Assembly: GCF_902859735.1 (NCBI RefSeq) | Contig: NZ_CADIJY010000001.1 | Span: 124,001-188,000, forward strand | DNA length: 64,000 bases | Origin: Achromobacter aegrifaciens | Lineage (GTDB): Bacteria > Pseudomonadota > Gammaproteobacteria > Burkholderiales > Burkholderiaceae_B | Direction: 5' to 3' | In this document: piece by piece, positions 18,329 to 28,629 of the stretch | How the letters are laid out: every line of letters starts with the position of its first letter | Position numbering within the stretch: the first letter of the stretch is position 1 | Position numbers and translations under genes: made by a program | Notes under the pieces: model-generated | Told to the model about the DNA's origin: nothing | What the model saw: only the letters and a program-made list of their open reading frames with translations | Databases searched by the model: none

Positions 18329-18754
18329 TCAAAGCGCCTTGAAGGTCTTGAGGTGGATGCTGGTTTCGGTGGCGGCGATGCCCTTGAGCGTGCGCAGGCG
18401 GTCCAGCACTTCGGACAGCTGGTCGATGGTGGGTACGCGCAGCTCGGCCAGCAGATCCCAGCGGCCGTTGGTGTCGTGCAGGCCCGCCACGGCGGGTTCG
18501 CCCATCAGCAGACTCACGATCTTGCGGGTTTCGTGGCCTTCGACGGCAATGCTCATCCAGGCGACGATATCTTCGGTTTCCACCTCTGGCCGCAGGCGCA
18601 CGGTGTAGCCGCGGATGATGCCGCGCTCTTCCAGTTTGCGGATGCGGTTGTCGATGGTGCCGCGCGAGACGTCCAGCTTCTTCGCGAGCGTGGCGACCGA
18701 CATGCGGGCATCGGCGCGCAACAGGCCGAGCAGGTTCTGATCTAGCGTGTCCAT
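18329..18754 (-). CDS. Lrp/AsnC-family transcriptional regulator
   Basis: A 141-residue Lrp/AsnC-type regulator: N-terminal helix-turn-helix at about residues 4-55 (LAKKLDVSRGTIDNRIRKL), then a ligand-binding RAM domain at about 63-138. These proteins form octamers that respond to amino acids. It is divergent from the ornithine cyclodeaminase-type gene at 18879 with 124 bases between starts, an arrangement common for local regulators of amino-acid catabolism, so it most likely controls that gene and possibly the minus-strand genes to its left. Confidence 0.9.
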   Translation of the reverse strand: MDTLDQNLLGLLRADARMSVATLAKKLDVSRGTIDNRIRKLEERGIIRGYTVRLRPEVETEDIVAWMSIAVEGHETRKIVSLLMGEPAVAGLHDTNGRWDLLAELRVPTIDQLSEVLDRLRTLKGIAATETSIHLKTFKAL

Positions 18755-18878
18755 TGTGAAAAGTGCTAATTATTGCTGTCAGAGTGGCAGAATCTTAGCG
18801 TTTTGTGTTGATTGTTGTCACTATTAATTGGTTTGCCCATCCCCCAGAATTTCTGTTCCATAACTCGGGGAGAACAAA

Positions 18879-19919
18879 TTGACGACGCTGCTTTCAACTT
18901 CCGACGTGGCCAAAATCGTGGCCCTGCAAGGCCCGCAACAGGTCTTTTCCGGTCTGCTGGACTACCTGCTGTCGGACTTTCTTCGATGGCAGGAATTCGA
19001 CAAGAGCGCGCGGGTGGCCAGCCATTCGGCAACCGGCGTGATCGAACTGATGCCCACCGCCGACAGCGAGTACTACACCTTCAAATACGTGAACGGCCAC
19101 CCGGGCAATCCGCAGGCCGGCCTGTCCACCGTGATGGCATTCGGCGCGCTGGCGCAGGTCAGCACGGGCGAGCCGCTGCTGATCAGCGAGCTGACCTTGA
19201 CCACCGCGCTGCGCACGGCCGTGACCTCCGCCTTGGCGGCGCGCGCGCTGGCCCGGCCGGACTCGCGCAGGATGGCGCTGATCGGCAACGGCGCGCAGAG
19301 CGAGTTCCAGGCATTGGCCTTCCACTACATCCTCGGCGTCGACACGCTGCACGTCTATGACGTGGACGCAGGCGCCACACGCAAGCTTGAAAGCAATCTG
19401 GCTTCAGTGCCCGGCTTGCGCGTGGTGCGCTTCGATAGTGCGGCAGAGGCGGTCAAGGGCACGGACATCGTCACCACGGTGACAGCGGACAAGGCCTACG
19501 CCACCATCCTGACCGCGGACATGGTCGAGCCTGGCATGCACATCAACGCTGTCGGCGGCGACTGCCCGGGCAAGACGGAACTGCATGCGGACGTGCTGCG
19601 CGCGGGCCCGGTGTTCGTGGAATACGAGCCGCAGACACGCATCGAGGGCGACCTGCAGCAGATGCCTGCCGACTTCGCGGTGACGGAATTGTGGCGGGTG
19701 CTGACGGGCCAATCCGCCGGACGCAAGAACGCAGCCGACGTGACCATCTTCGATTCGGTGGGCTTTGCACTGGAAGACTTCTCGGCCTTGCGCTGGCTGC
19801 GCGACGCCGCCGTGCGCCATGGCGTGGGCGCCCGCATCGAGGTTGCGCCGCAACTGCCCGATCCGAAGAATCTGTTCGAAGCGGTACGGGCCGCTCAACC
19901 TGTTGCGGCCCGGGCCTGA
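18879..19919 (+). CDS. Ornithine cyclodeaminase
   Basis: A 346-residue ornithine cyclodeaminase-family protein, the length and flow of which fit true ornithine cyclodeaminase (ornithine to proline plus ammonia, NAD bound). The Rossmann loop reads ALIGNGAQSEFQALAF, and later segments include AVGGDCPGKTELH and VTIFDSVGFALEDFSALR typical of the group. Translation appears to start at a TTG at 18879, since GGGGAGAACAAA lies directly upstream and no ATG occurs at the family N-terminus. It is divergent from an Lrp/AsnC regulator. A second, more distant family member lies at 16107-17051. Confidence 0.85.
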   Translation: MTTLLSTSDVAKIVALQGPQQVFSGLLDYLLSDFLRWQEFDKSARVASHSATGVIELMPTADSEYYTFKYVNGHPGNPQAGLSTVMAFGALAQVSTGEPLLISELTLTTALRTAVTSALAARALARPDSRRMALIGNGAQSEFQALAFHYILGVDTLHVYDVDAGATRKLESNLASVPGLRVVRFDSAAEAVKGTDIVTTVTADKAYATILTADMVEPGMHINAVGGDCPGKTELHADVLRAGPVFVEYEPQTRIEGDLQQMPADFAVTELWRVLTGQSAGRKNAADVTIFDSVGFALEDFSALRWLRDAAVRHGVGARIEVAPQLPDPKNLFEAVRAAQPVAARA

Positions 19920-20025
19920 TGCCGGCGCGCGCGGAGCCGTCCGCGCAAACCGGGACGCTTCCGTGACGCTTTGATGGGCGCAAGCGCCGGCGTGGCGAAC
20001 CACGCCGGCGCCAATGGCGGCCGCC

Positions 20026-20238
20026 TCATGTGCGGCTGGGTATTTCAACCGGCGGTGTGCCGTCGTGGAACAGCGACTTCAGCTGCGTACGCAACTCGGG
20101 GGTGTCGGCATGCTTGTGCACCGTGGTTGCATGCTGCACGGCGGCTTCCAGCAATTCGCCTTCGGAATCCGCCGCCAGCGCCACCGTGCAGTTCATTGCG
20201 CTGGGGTATTCGCGGCAATCGATGTATTTGCGAGTCAT
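20026..20238 (-). CDS. Small DUF1059 protein
   Basis: A 70-residue protein of the DUF1059 family, recognised from the opening TRKYIDCREYPSAMNCTVAL and the VHKHADTPELRTQLKSLF segment. It has a Cys at positions 8 and 17 and a His-rich middle part, but no known reaction. The ATG at 20238 is preceded by GGGAGACGTTC, a good ribosome site. It stands alone between the ornithine cyclodeaminase gene and the GTPase gene. Confidence 0.8.
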   Translation of the reverse strand: MTRKYIDCREYPSAMNCTVALAADSEGELLEAAVQHATTVHKHADTPELRTQLKSLFHDGTPPVEIPSRT

Positions 20239-20433
20239 GAACGTCTCCCTGCGCGCAGGCTGCCTGGGCCTGCGCAAGAGCATCCGGCGCGCGGCGCGGG
20301 ACGTCCGGGCCGCTGGCGCGTCGCAGCGGCGGGGGCGGTCTGAAAAGTATAGATCTGGCGCTACAGCTGCGGCGCAATTCGCCAGGTGCCGCTTGACACT
20401 AGTGCACGGATACCAGTGCGGCCGCAGCGGGCT

Positions 20434-21543
20434 TCAGAAGCTGACGCGCTGCTTCAAGGCCTGGGCGATTATCGCGATGTCGATGTCCTTGCCCGGATGC
20501 TTCAGGCAGAAGTCGTATAGCACGGCCACGTAGGCATTGCCCAGCAGCTTGGTGATGGCGCCGGCGGTGGTGGCGGCAATGGTGCCGCCCACTGCGCTGC
20601 CCGCGCCGGGGATGAATTTCAGCAGCCCGGAGACCACCGAGCGCCCGATCAGGGTGGCCGCGGACGCGCCCAGCGTGGAGGTGACCAGCGTGGTGATGGC
20701 GGCGGTATTCAGTTCCATGCCGAAAGTGATGCCGATCTTGGCGATCATGCCGACCTGGATGGGCACCAGCGCAACGGCGTCCGAGAACGGGATGGGCGCG
20801 GCGGCGGCCGACGCGGCCAGCCCCGCGGCCACGTTGACCTCTATCTCAGCCCGCTTTTTTTTTACTTCCAGGGCCTTCTTGTTGCGGGTGGACAGCGCGT
20901 TGGCATAGGCCCGCTGCTGCGCCTCGGGGATGTGCAGGGCGGTGGCCTCGATCAGGTTGTCCAGGCCCATGGGCGGCAGTTCCGCGTCCAGCTCCTCGAT
21001 CCATTCCGGCAGCGCGCGCACCGCCACCACCTGCTTGGCGCGCGGCAGCAGCTTGCGCGCTTCGTCGACGAAGGGGCTGTTCTTGCGCGCCTTGGTCAGC
21101 ACCGCCACGACGGGGATGCCGGCATCGGACAGCATGTTGCACAGTTCGATTTCCGCGTCTTCGACGCGGTGGCTGCTGTCCTGGATGCAGAGCCAGGCCA
21201 CGTGCAGGTGCCGGTCCTGATCGTCGGCGGCGGAGCGTTCCTGGATCAGGTCCGCCAGCTGCTGGCGCGAGCGCTCGTAGTCGCCGACCTCCAGGCCGCG
21301 CGTGTCGATGATGGTGAGCGGATGGCCGGCCCGGGTGAATTCCTGGGTCGACTGGGTGACGGGCTTGCCCGCGCCGGTCTTGGCCAGGTCGCCGCGGAAT
21401 ACGGCATTGATCAGCGTGCTCTTGCCCACGCCGGTCTTGCCCGCGACCAGGATGTTCACGCGCCCGGCGCCGCGCGTGGCGGTGCTGATGGCGTCCGCGA
21501 TGGCGTCCTGCAGCTGGGGCGTGTCCATGCGGGGCGTGCTCAT
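20434..21543 (-). CDS. Era-like GTPase with DUF697-type membrane tail
   Basis: A 369-residue protein with an N-terminal TRAFAC-class GTPase domain: P-loop GKTGVGKST at about residues 35-43, DTRG at about 80-83 (G3), and LTKARK as the G4 equivalent of NKxD, here TKAR with the usual Asp missing. After a charged helix (KKALEVKKKRAE) the last 130 residues carry several apolar segments rich in Ala and Gly, typical of the DUF697 domain found with such GTPases. It probably acts at the inner membrane. It is 56 bases downstream of nothing on its own strand and precedes panB on the map only by position, not by operon logic. Confidence 0.8.
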   Translation of the reverse strand: MSTPRMDTPQLQDAIADAISTATRGAGRVNILVAGKTGVGKSTLINAVFRGDLAKTGAGKPVTQSTQEFTRAGHPLTIIDTRGLEVGDYERSRQQLADLIQERSAADDQDRHLHVAWLCIQDSSHRVEDAEIELCNMLSDAGIPVVAVLTKARKNSPFVDEARKLLPRAKQVVAVRALPEWIEELDAELPPMGLDNLIEATALHIPEAQQRAYANALSTRNKKALEVKKKRAEIEVNVAAGLAASAAAAPIPFSDAVALVPIQVGMIAKIGITFGMELNTAAITTLVTSTLGASAATLIGRSVVSGLLKFIPGAGSAVGGTIAATTAGAITKLLGNAYVAVLYDFCLKHPGKDIDIAIIAQALKQRVSF

Positions 21544-21599
21544 GAGGTGTGTGCGTAGAAAGGCATGGGAAAGATTCTAGCGAGAAACGCGGGCCGCCA

Positions 21600-22445
21600 T
21601 CAGGCGCCGCCCGCTGCGCCGTAGAGATGGGCCGATTCGGGGAAGGTCCGCGCGCGGACTTCGGTGGCATAGGTCTGCGCCGCCTGCTGAATGCGGCCGG
21701 CCAGGTCGTCGTAGCGCTTCACGAAGCGCGCGGTGCGCTCGAACATGCCCAGCATGTCGTCCACCACCAGCACCTGGCCGTCGCAGCGCGCGGATGCGCC
21801 TATGCCTATGGTCGGGCAGGCGACGGCCTCGGTGATCGACGCCGCCAGCGGCTCGACCACGCCTTCGATCACCAGCGAGAAGGCGCCGGCGTCCGCGACG
21901 GCGGCGGCGTCGGCGGCGATGCGGGCGTATTCGGCTTCGCCGCGGCCGCGCGCGCCGTAGCCGCCCAGGATATTCACGGCTTGCGGCGTCAGGCCGACAT
22001 GGCCCATGACCGGGATGCCGCGCGCGGACAGATAGGCGACGGTCGGCGCCATGCTCTGGCCGCCTTCGAGCTTGACCGCGCCCGCGCCGGTTTCCTTCAT
22101 GATGCGCGCGGCGGAGCGGAAGGCCTGCTCGGGGCTTTCCTCATAACTGCCGAAAGGCATGTCGACGACGATCAGCGCCCGGCGCGAGCCGCGCACCACG
22201 GCGGCGCCGTGCGCAATCATCATGTCCAGCGTGACGGGCACGGTGGAAGGCAGTCCGTAGATCGTCTGGGCCAGGCTGTCGCCCACCAGCAGGGCGTCGC
22301 AATGCGGGTCCAGCAGTTCGGCCATGCGCGCCGTGTAGGCCGTCAGCATCACCAGCGGCTCCTGGCGCTTGCGCGCGCGGAACGCGGGCACGCTCAGGCG
22401 GGGTGCGTGGGCGGCAGCCGTGTTCAGGGTGGCGGTCGTAGACAT
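21600..22445 (-). CDS. panB: 3-methyl-2-oxobutanoate hydroxymethyltransferase
   Basis: A 281-residue PanB, the first committed enzyme of pantothenate and CoA biosynthesis, which transfers a hydroxymethyl group from methylenetetrahydrofolate to alpha-ketoisovalerate. The (beta/alpha)8 barrel motifs are present: [26 protein letters not shown] with the magnesium-binding Asp, [17 protein letters not shown] and [11 protein letters not shown]. The start at 22445 follows AGGAAGAATTTCG; a longer frame reaches 22502 but lacks support. panC and panD are not in the window. Confidence 0.93.
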   Translation of the reverse strand: MSTTATLNTAAAHAPRLSVPAFRARKRQEPLVMLTAYTARMAELLDPHCDALLVGDSLAQTIYGLPSTVPVTLDMMIAHGAAVVRGSRRALIVVDMPFGSYEESPEQAFRSAARIMKETGAGAVKLEGGQSMAPTVAYLSARGIPVMGHVGLTPQAVNILGGYGARGRGEAEYARIAADAAAVADAGAFSLVIEGVVEPLAASITEAVACPTIGIGASARCDGQVLVVDDMLGMFERTARFVKRYDDLAGRIQQAAQTYATEVRARTFPESAHLYGAAGGA

Positions 22446-22766
22446 CGAAATTCTTCCTATCCAGGGTTGATTGCTTGAATCGGGACATTGCGATACCCGC
22501 ATCGTAGCGGAAGGCCGCAGGCGCGGCCCCGCAGCTAGCGCATGGCTGTGCCCAGCAGGCTAATCTTTGCGGCAAAACGTAATCGAAAGTTTTGGGGCGC
22601 CGCGATGCCGTGCTCTGTGGAAAGCGTCGGCAACAAATTTAGGGACGTTTTGGAGTTTCCATAAAAGCGTTACATCTTCAAGGGTTCACTCGCTTTTTCG
22701 ACAGGTCTGCCTGCGTAGAATTCGCCGCTTACAAGGTTATTTCGCGGCTTCCGCGCAACATTGCTC
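22446..22766. other. Intergenic region upstream of panB and the glycan genes
   Basis: This 321-base stretch separates divergent panB and the putative glycosyltransferase gene at 22767. It is less GC-rich than its surroundings in the part from about 22570 to 22740, as expected for promoters, but I see no clear operator, hairpin terminator, RNA gene or coding frame. Confidence 0.45.
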
Positions 22767-23759
22767 ATGCCTAGTCCCGGGCTCATTCCACGTTTGCTGT
22801 GTTCGCGTCCGCTGACCAAGGGCCTGCGTTACTTCTATCGCCACACCCGGCCCGCCGCATACCGGCACAACGAAACCTTGTGGCCCTTTGTGACGGTTCA
22901 GCGCGGTGGGCAGGAGCGGCTGACAGGATGTGAACTGCGCGGCGTGCAAGGCCCTGCCACCACCCCGCTGGATCAACTGCCGCGCGACATCGCAGCCGAC
23001 GCCCATCTGATATTGAGCGGCCCCTCGGTGGCTCAGATCGACTACGCGCGTTGCCGGCTGGATGTGACGATGGGCGTCAACGGCTCGATCGCGCTGCGGC
23101 GTCAGCACCCTACCCTGCGCTTTGACTACTACGCCATGCTCGATGCCGGTTTCGTCAACCGCAGGCGCGATCTGGTGGCGCAAGTGCTGGCGCAGGATCT
23201 GATGTTGTTCGTCACGCCCGAGGTCTACCGTTGGATAGGCTTCCTGTTCGACCGCAAGGACGTGCGCTGCCGCATCGCGCTGTTCGAAGAAGTGCACCAG
23301 CGCGCGCTGCAGCCGCGCGCGCGCCCCGAGCAGCTGGAAGCGCGCTTGGCCGACGACCCCGGACTGGTGCTGTTCGACGCGCGCAACCCGGTGCATGCGC
23401 ACGGCTTCAGCCTGGACCCGCCGCGCGGCCTGTTCGGCGGCGGCACCGTGGCCTATACGGGCTTGCAGCTGCTGGCGTGGTTGGGCGCGAAAACCATATA
23501 CCTGCACGGCCTGGACCTGACGGCTGCGGCGGGACCCCGATTCTATGAAAGCGCGGCAACGCAGCTGTCCACCGCGCTGGACCGGCAATTCTCCGGACAC
23601 ATCGAACCCGCCTTCCGGCAAGCCAGCCGGCTGCTCGGCGAACGCGGCATCAAGGTCTACAACCTGTCGCCCGCCAGCCGGCTGGGGGATGACGTGTTCG
23701 AGAAGCGCGACTGGAGCTGCCTGCTGCCCGAGCAGCCGTTTTCGAGTATGACCCCATGA
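22767..23759 (+). CDS. Putative glycan-modifying transferase (DUF115-like)
   Basis: A 330-residue protein of uncertain family that resembles DUF115/GT42-like enzymes: a nucleotide-type loop LILSGPSVAQID at about 90-101, then VTMGVNGSIAL, YYAMLDAGFVNRR and late in the chain GLQLLAWLGAKTIYLHGLDLT. No signal peptide or membrane helix is obvious. The ATG at 22767 lacks a strong ribosome site; TTG at 22761 is an alternative. Its stop overlaps the start of the following GT4 glycosyltransferase by four bases (ATGA), so the two are translationally coupled and probably work together on a lipopolysaccharide core or other surface glycan, which is inference. Confidence 0.6.
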   Translation: MPSPGLIPRLLCSRPLTKGLRYFYRHTRPAAYRHNETLWPFVTVQRGGQERLTGCELRGVQGPATTPLDQLPRDIAADAHLILSGPSVAQIDYARCRLDVTMGVNGSIALRRQHPTLRFDYYAMLDAGFVNRRRDLVAQVLAQDLMLFVTPEVYRWIGFLFDRKDVRCRIALFEEVHQRALQPRARPEQLEARLADDPGLVLFDARNPVHAHGFSLDPPRGLFGGGTVAYTGLQLLAWLGAKTIYLHGLDLTAAAGPRFYESAATQLSTALDRQFSGHIEPAFRQASRLLGERGIKVYNLSPASRLGDDVFEKRDWSCLLPEQPFSSMTP

Positions 23760-24880
23760 AGATTCTGTACACCAATTTCCACCAAGGCGATGGCGGCGGC
23801 CACACCACCTACGTGATGTCGCTGGCGCGCATCCTGTGCGAGAAGTCGCAGGTGACCGTGGCCGCGCCCGCCAGCAGCCGCCTGCTGGCCGAGGCCGCGG
23901 CCCTGCCCGGCGTGCGCACGCTGGCCCTGGAATTCAAGGGCCGTCCGCTGCAGCAGCTGCGCGCGCTGCGCCGTCTGCGCGCCCTGCTGCGCGACGAACA
24001 GTTCGACGTGGTCCACGTCAACGGCTCGGCCGACCACCGCCTGTGCATGCTGGCGACCGTGGGCATGGGGGCGCGGCGTCCCTTCATGGTCTACACGCAG
24101 CACACCGACCGCAGCGCCAACAGCCTGGGTGCGCGGGTGCGCGCCAAATGGGGCACCAACCGCGTCATCTGCGTGTGCACCCATACGTTTCGCCGCATGA
24201 AGCAGTCGGTCTTCCGCAACGAGGACCTGCGGGTGGTGCACAACGGGGTGGATACGGAAAAGTGCAGTCCGGCCTCGCGCCGGGAGGCGGCGCAGGCGCG
24301 CGGCAGCCTGTTGCCCGACGACATGCAGGGTCGGCTGGTCATAGGCAGCAATGCCGGCACCGCGGTCTACAAGAACTGGCTGGACATGGTGACCGCCGTG
24401 TCCATGCTGCCCGACAACAAGCGGCGGCAGGTGGTGGTGCTGATTGCGGGCAAGCTGCCCGATGCGGAGCAGATGCGCCGCGTGGCCGAACTGGGCATGT
24501 CGGAGCAGGTGGTGTTTACGGGCTTGATGGAGGACGTCAGCCCCTTCCTGTCGGCGCTGGACGTGGGCTTTGTGCTGTCGTCCAAGCTGGAGACGATTTC
24601 CTTTGCCTGCCGCGAGATGATGGCCGCAGGCAAGCCCGTGATCGTCAGCGCCGTGGGCGGGCTGCCCGAGAACGTCACCGATGGCCGCGATGGCTGGGTG
24701 GTGCCGCCGGCCTCGGTGGACAGCATCGTCGAAGCGCTGTCGAAGATCCTGGAAAACCGCGAGGTCCTAGGCGTGATGGGCGCCGAGGCCCGCAGCACCG
24801 CGCTGCGGGAGTTCTCGTTGACGACGTTCGTCGGCAATACCGAGCGCGTCTACCGCGAAAGCCGGGCGCAGCCGGCCTGA
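23756..24880 (+). CDS. Glycosyltransferase family 4 protein
   Basis: A 374-residue GT-B fold glycosyltransferase of family GT4. It opens with the N-terminal Rossmann part KILYTNFHQGDGGGHTTYV, including the glycine loop, and the C-terminal domain carries the E-x7-E pattern in ETISFACREMMAAGKPV with the downstream GGLPENV loop that binds the sugar nucleotide. It starts inside the preceding gene's stop codon. It is probably a cytoplasmic enzyme of surface-glycan synthesis; donor and acceptor cannot be deduced. Confidence 0.85.
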   Translation: MKILYTNFHQGDGGGHTTYVMSLARILCEKSQVTVAAPASSRLLAEAAALPGVRTLALEFKGRPLQQLRALRRLRALLRDEQFDVVHVNGSADHRLCMLATVGMGARRPFMVYTQHTDRSANSLGARVRAKWGTNRVICVCTHTFRRMKQSVFRNEDLRVVHNGVDTEKCSPASRREAAQARGSLLPDDMQGRLVIGSNAGTAVYKNWLDMVTAVSMLPDNKRRQVVVLIAGKLPDAEQMRRVAELGMSEQVVFTGLMEDVSPFLSALDVGFVLSSKLETISFACREMMAAGKPVIVSAVGGLPENVTDGRDGWVVPPASVDSIVEALSKILENREVLGVMGAEARSTALREFSLTTFVGNTERVYRESRAQPA

Positions 24881-24901
24881 TGGCCGCGCCCGGGTCTGCC
24901 G

Positions 24902-26821
24902 CTACTCGCTGTACGTCTTGGTGCTGTACAGGCTCACGGGCAGCAGATTCAGCACCGGCAGGCCGCTGACCGGGTCCTTGGCCTGCTTGTCGATGTAGGC
25001 CTGCAGCACGTCGGCATCCAGCACGCCGATGTCCTGCCGGCGCGAGGCCGGCACGTTGGCCAGGGTCTTGTAGCCGTCGCCGCCGGTGGCGTTGAAGCTC
25101 AGCACGAACAGCTTGTAGCTGCGGCCCGCGTCCAGCGGCAGCCAGTTGCCGCTGGCCTGATCCCGGACTTCGATGTTGGACACGCGGCTGCCCTGGGCCT
25201 GGGCCGCATTCACGTCCCAGCGCAGGCCGCCGGCATAAGGATAGGGGCCGGTGGAGCCGCCCGCGCCGTAGACTGCCTGCATGCCGTCTTCCAGCATGCT
25301 CTTGACCTCGGCGCCGGTCACATCCAGGCGCCAGAGCATATTGCCGAAAGGCACCACTTCGATCACGTTGGCCGCCGTTACGTTGCCCAGTAGCGGCACG
25401 CGCACGCCGCCGCCGCTTTGCAGCGAGATGTCGGCGCCGCCATAACTGGCGTTGGCCACGTCCAGGTAGGCTTGGGCCACCAGCTGCTGGATGTCGCCGC
25501 CGCGCAGGCTGACGCTGCCCAGCGTGTTGCAGGCGGCGCTGGAGCGGCTGTAGTCGCGCGAACCGGGGCCGCCCGGCACGCGCCGCGAGCATAGTTCCTG
25601 CGGCACCGAAGCGACGAGGCTGCGGCTGAACTGGTCGACCTTGGCCTTGAACGGCTGCAGCACGCCCGCGGCCTGCGCGTCCGGCGTCTGCATGCGCAGG
25701 AAGCCACTGGCCTGGATGTCGGCCTGGATCGCCGCCTCGTCGGCTGCCGAGGGTGCGGCGCCGGCGACCTTCAGCGGACCGTCCATCAGCACATGCGGCG
25801 TGCCGGCGCAGGCGGTGACGTCGCCGTTGGCGTCGAAGCTCACCTTCAGCTCGCCGACCACCTGCGAGTATTCCCACGCTTGCACCAGGCAGACGCGCTT
25901 GCCGTCCTTGTCCTGGAGCACGGTGGGATAGGCGCCCGCGGGCGAGCCCACGCCATAGTCCGCCATGGAGGCGGGACCCAGCAACGTGTGCGAGTCGCCG
26001 CCCACCACCACGTCCACGCCGCTCAGCTGCGCGATCACCTGCTTGTCATAGCTGTAGCCGATGTGGCTCATCACCACGATCTTGTTGACGCCCTGCGCGC
26101 GCAGCGCGTCGATCTGCTGCTGCGCGGCGATGGTCTCGTCCGAGAACACGGTGCCGGCGTCCGGGCTGGAGGACTGCTGGGTCTTGGCGGCGATGGTCAG
26201 GCCCACCAGGCCGATATCCTGGCCGTCGCGCTTGAGGACCACGGTGGGCTTGACCATGCCGGGGGCACGCGAGGGATTCAGCGCCGAGCCGGCGGCGAAC
26301 GTGACGTTGGCGCTCAGCACGGGCGTCTGGCAGGCGCCCGCGTGCAGCAGTTCGATGAAGCGCTTCAGGCCGCTGTCGCCCTTGTCGAACTCATGGTTGC
26401 CCAGGGTCATGGCGTCGAAGCAGACGGTGTTCATCATGGCCGCGTCGGCCTCGCCCGGTTCGCCCGCGCGGTTGAAGTACAGCGTGCCGGTGGTGGCGTC
26501 GCCCGCGTGCAGCTTGAGCACGTTGGCGGATTGCGCAGCCAGCGCGTTGATCGCGCCCGTCACTCGCGGAAAGCCGCCCGTATCGGCGTTCACGGCGACG
26601 CGCGCGCCGGCAGCGTTCTTGAGCTTGAGGTCCTTCTTCTTGCTATCCAGGTTGGAATGATGATCGTTGATGTGCAGGATCGTCAGTTCCATCGGCCGGC
26701 CGGGAGCCGGCTGCTCGGGTTGTTCGACGGGCTTGTCGTCATCGTCATCGCCGCCGCAGCCGGCCAGCAGCGCCAGTGCGCTCAGCATGGCCGCGCCTGC
26801 GTTCCTCTTCCACGTGTTCAT
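24902..26821 (-). CDS. 5'-nucleotidase / metallophosphatase lipoprotein
   Basis: A 639-residue exported enzyme of the UshA/NadN type. The N-terminus is a lipoprotein signal with lipobox LLAGC at about residue 22, followed by an acidic linker. The metallophosphatase domain begins ELTILHINDHHSNLD and has GNHEFD further on; two more ligands lie in MSHIGYSYDK and GGDSHTLLG. The C-terminal 5'-nucleotidase domain spans about 390-639 with GGGVR and FVLSFNATGGDGY. Such enzymes release phosphate from nucleotides or NAD outside the inner membrane. The start at 26821 follows GAGGGG; three CTGTCAT heptamers lie upstream at 26884-26930. Confidence 0.87.
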   Translation of the reverse strand: MNTWKRNAGAAMLSALALLAGCGGDDDDDKPVEQPEQPAPGRPMELTILHINDHHSNLDSKKKDLKLKNAAGARVAVNADTGGFPRVTGAINALAAQSANVLKLHAGDATTGTLYFNRAGEPGEADAAMMNTVCFDAMTLGNHEFDKGDSGLKRFIELLHAGACQTPVLSANVTFAAGSALNPSRAPGMVKPTVVLKRDGQDIGLVGLTIAAKTQQSSSPDAGTVFSDETIAAQQQIDALRAQGVNKIVVMSHIGYSYDKQVIAQLSGVDVVVGGDSHTLLGPASMADYGVGSPAGAYPTVLQDKDGKRVCLVQAWEYSQVVGELKVSFDANGDVTACAGTPHVLMDGPLKVAGAAPSAADEAAIQADIQASGFLRMQTPDAQAAGVLQPFKAKVDQFSRSLVASVPQELCSRRVPGGPGSRDYSRSSAACNTLGSVSLRGGDIQQLVAQAYLDVANASYGGADISLQSGGGVRVPLLGNVTAANVIEVVPFGNMLWRLDVTGAEVKSMLEDGMQAVYGAGGSTGPYPYAGGLRWDVNAAQAQGSRVSNIEVRDQASGNWLPLDAGRSYKLFVLSFNATGGDGYKTLANVPASRRQDIGVLDADVLQAYIDKQAKDPVSGLPVLNLLPVSLYSTKTYSE

Positions 26822-26931
26822 TCGCGTGTACCCCTCTGTCATCGGAGGGCGAATGGTCGCGGGTCAAGATGACGCCGAAATGAATGACAGTGCTGTCATG
26901 TTGCGCGACGACATGTCGCAAGCCTGTCATG

Positions 26932-26970
26932 CAAAAGCAACGGGCCCGGCGCATTTCGCGCCGGGCCCGT
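26932..26970 (-). terminator. Intrinsic terminator of the frmRA operon
   Basis: A perfect 13-bp inverted repeat (26940-26952 and 26958-26970) with a five-base loop lies just after the stop of frmA. Read on the minus strand it is followed by TTGCTTTTGC, a short T-rich stretch, which fits a factor-independent terminator for the frmR-frmA transcript. Confidence 0.75.
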
Positions 26971-26990
26971 CGTTGCCGCAAGACGCGGGT

Positions 26991-28505
<1,515 letters not shown>

Positions 28506-28569
28506 CTAGGCGCGGCGCGGGCGACAAGCCGGGGCCGCGCGGGGTCTGCGGATCCGCGAGCCGTCTGTA

Positions 28570-28583
28570 CCTGTCTATACTAT
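28570..28583 (+). promoter_or_regulatory. Probable degenerate HutC operator upstream of hutC
   Basis: CCTGTCTATACTAT matches the perfect HutC-type palindrome at 30084-30097 in 10 of 14 positions and lies about 47 bases before the hutC start. It could serve autoregulation. The match is imperfect and could be fortuitous. Confidence 0.4.
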
Positions 28584-28629
28584 GCGCTGACCGCCATCCG
28601 TCGCCTGGCGCCGCATTACAGGATCTCCC

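Noticed and set aside
26884-26930. True Pho box upstream of the nucleotidase
   Set aside because: The heptamers are not arranged as the 11-base-spaced direct repeat required, so they are reported only as heptamers.
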